Positions 4,757 to 5,241 of a stretch of 5,241 bases of DNA are shown piece after piece (positions within the stretch are counted from its first letter, which is position 1; every line of letters starts with the position of its first letter). The position numbers and the translations under genes were made by a program. Under the pieces are notes generated by a model that searched no databases, had not been told where the DNA came from, and was given only the letters and a program-made list of their open reading frames with translations. The stretch comes from Acidobacteriota bacterium (GTDB lineage Bacteria; Acidobacteriota; Vicinamibacteria; Vicinamibacterales; CAVVIG01), in contig QHWL01000211.1 in NCBI GenBank assembly GCA_003222555.1, positions 1-5,241 of the forward strand, given 5' to 3'.

Positions 4757-5236
4757 CTATTGGATCGCAGGCTGACGCTCCCAGTACAGGTGCCCGCCAG
4801 CCAGCTCGCCCTTGTCGTTCAGGTTCGGCGGACCGCCAAGCCTCAGCACGTTGCCCGTGAACTGGTAGAAGCGCTTCTGCTCGCTGTAGGCGCCGGGTGT
4901 CGTCGAGCCTTGCTGGCTGTGGTAGACGAACGGCGGATTCTGGTTCTCGTAGGTCACGAACCGTCCGAAGTAGCCGTTGTAGCTCCGGAACGTCTTGAGC
5001 GCCTCGTCGAACGTCGGCTGCGCGCCCGCGTACTTCGTCCGCCCCTCCTTGTTCATGAGGTGGACCATCATGTGGCCAGACGAGGTGTAGATGATGTAGG
5101 ACGTGCCGGCGCGTGTCTCGATCTTGTCTCCGTGGAAGACCTCTTTCCCGTCTTTGATCCGATAGCTGTCCGTGTAGAGGAGCCTCCAGAACCCGACGAA
5201 CTTCTTCTCTTCGGCTGAGAGCGGCGCATCGAGCAT
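4757..5236 (-). CDS. Lipocalin-like domain protein
   Basis: 159-residue beta-rich protein resembling the bacterial lipocalin-like domain (Lipocalin_5 type), presumed to bind a small hydrophobic molecule; no catalytic motif is visible. VGFWRLL (14-20) supplies the GxW strand-A signature. The following strands are marked by SYIIYTSSGHMMVHLM (46-61), YNGYFGRFVTYENQNPPFVY (86-105), KRFYQFTGNVLRL (121-133) and GGHLYWERQ (147-155). No signal peptide is visible from this Met, and the frame remains open to the right edge (bases 5237-5241), so the true start may lie outside the window. The ATG at 5236 is the only internal candidate that keeps the whole domain. It is the first gene of the visible - strand block and ends 29 bp before the ridA reading adopted here, so the two are probably co-transcribed. 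Confidence 0.7.
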   Translation of the reverse strand: MLDAPLSAEEKKFVGFWRLLYTDSYRIKDGKEVFHGDKIETRAGTSYIIYTSSGHMMVHLMNKEGRTKYAGAQPTFDEALKTFRSYNGYFGRFVTYENQNPPFVYHSQQGSTTPGAYSEQKRFYQFTGNVLRLGGPPNLNDKGELAGGHLYWERQPAIQ

Positions 5237-5241
5237 CCGCT

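Noticed and set aside
1..5241. tRNA, rRNA, CRISPR array, insertion sequence or riboswitch
   Set aside because: No cloverleaf-like segment, regularly spaced repeats, transposase motifs or terminal inverted repeats were seen. The longest gene-free stretch is about 120 bp.

Overview
The window is high-GC bacterial DNA with tightly packed genes and strong G/C preference at third codon positions. The gene mix (periplasmic molybdenum sulfite dehydrogenase, Tat-exported amidohydrolase, secreted creatininase-like protein, RidA, lipocalin-like protein, lectin-fold lipoprotein) suits a soil or environmental Gram-negative heterotroph. An Acidobacteriota-type or proteobacterial host is plausible, but nothing here fixes the phylum.

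Layout. On the + strand, bases 2-1508 hold a two-gene redox unit: the C-terminal part of a SoxC-type sulfite dehydrogenase (cut by the left edge) and, overlapping it by 11 bp, its monohaem cytochrome c partner. This unit converges, across only 23 bp with no visible terminator, on a block transcribed from the - strand. In transcription order (right to left) that block contains a lipocalin-like protein (5236-4757, 5' end possibly beyond the window), a RidA-family protein (4727-4326), a secreted creatininase-family protein (4207-3377), a short gene remnant (3369-3268), a lipoprotein with a C-type-lectin-like domain (3253-2579) and a Tat-dependent amidohydrolase (2497-1532).

How the genes may fit together. 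The + strand pair makes a periplasmic sulfite-oxidising module: SoxC oxidises the sulfur substrate at the Mo centre and the cytochrome takes the electrons. The - strand genes look like small-molecule catabolism or damage-control functions, several of them exported (creatininase-like, lipoprotein, amidohydrolase). Three adjacent enzymes depart from textbook active-site residues: RidA lacks the Arg of the PARS motif, the creatininase homolog has Arg and His where the classical metal ligands are His and Asp, and the amidohydrolase has Asn in the usual WGTDWPHP position. They probably belong to divergent subfamilies whose substrates cannot be read from sequence.

The most notable non-coding element is a 66-bp imperfect palindrome at 4241-4306, between ridA and the creatininase gene. 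It has the architecture of an integron attC recombination site: RYYYAAC and GTTRRRY ends, an unpaired central spacer, and an inner stem with two one-sided extrahelical bases. It is oriented as expected for a cassette whose gene is ridA. A second copy of the terminal heptamer GTTAGGC lies just before the lipoprotein gene, at the end of the gene remnant, but without a palindrome. The - strand block may therefore have been assembled partly by cassette-type recombination; this is inference.
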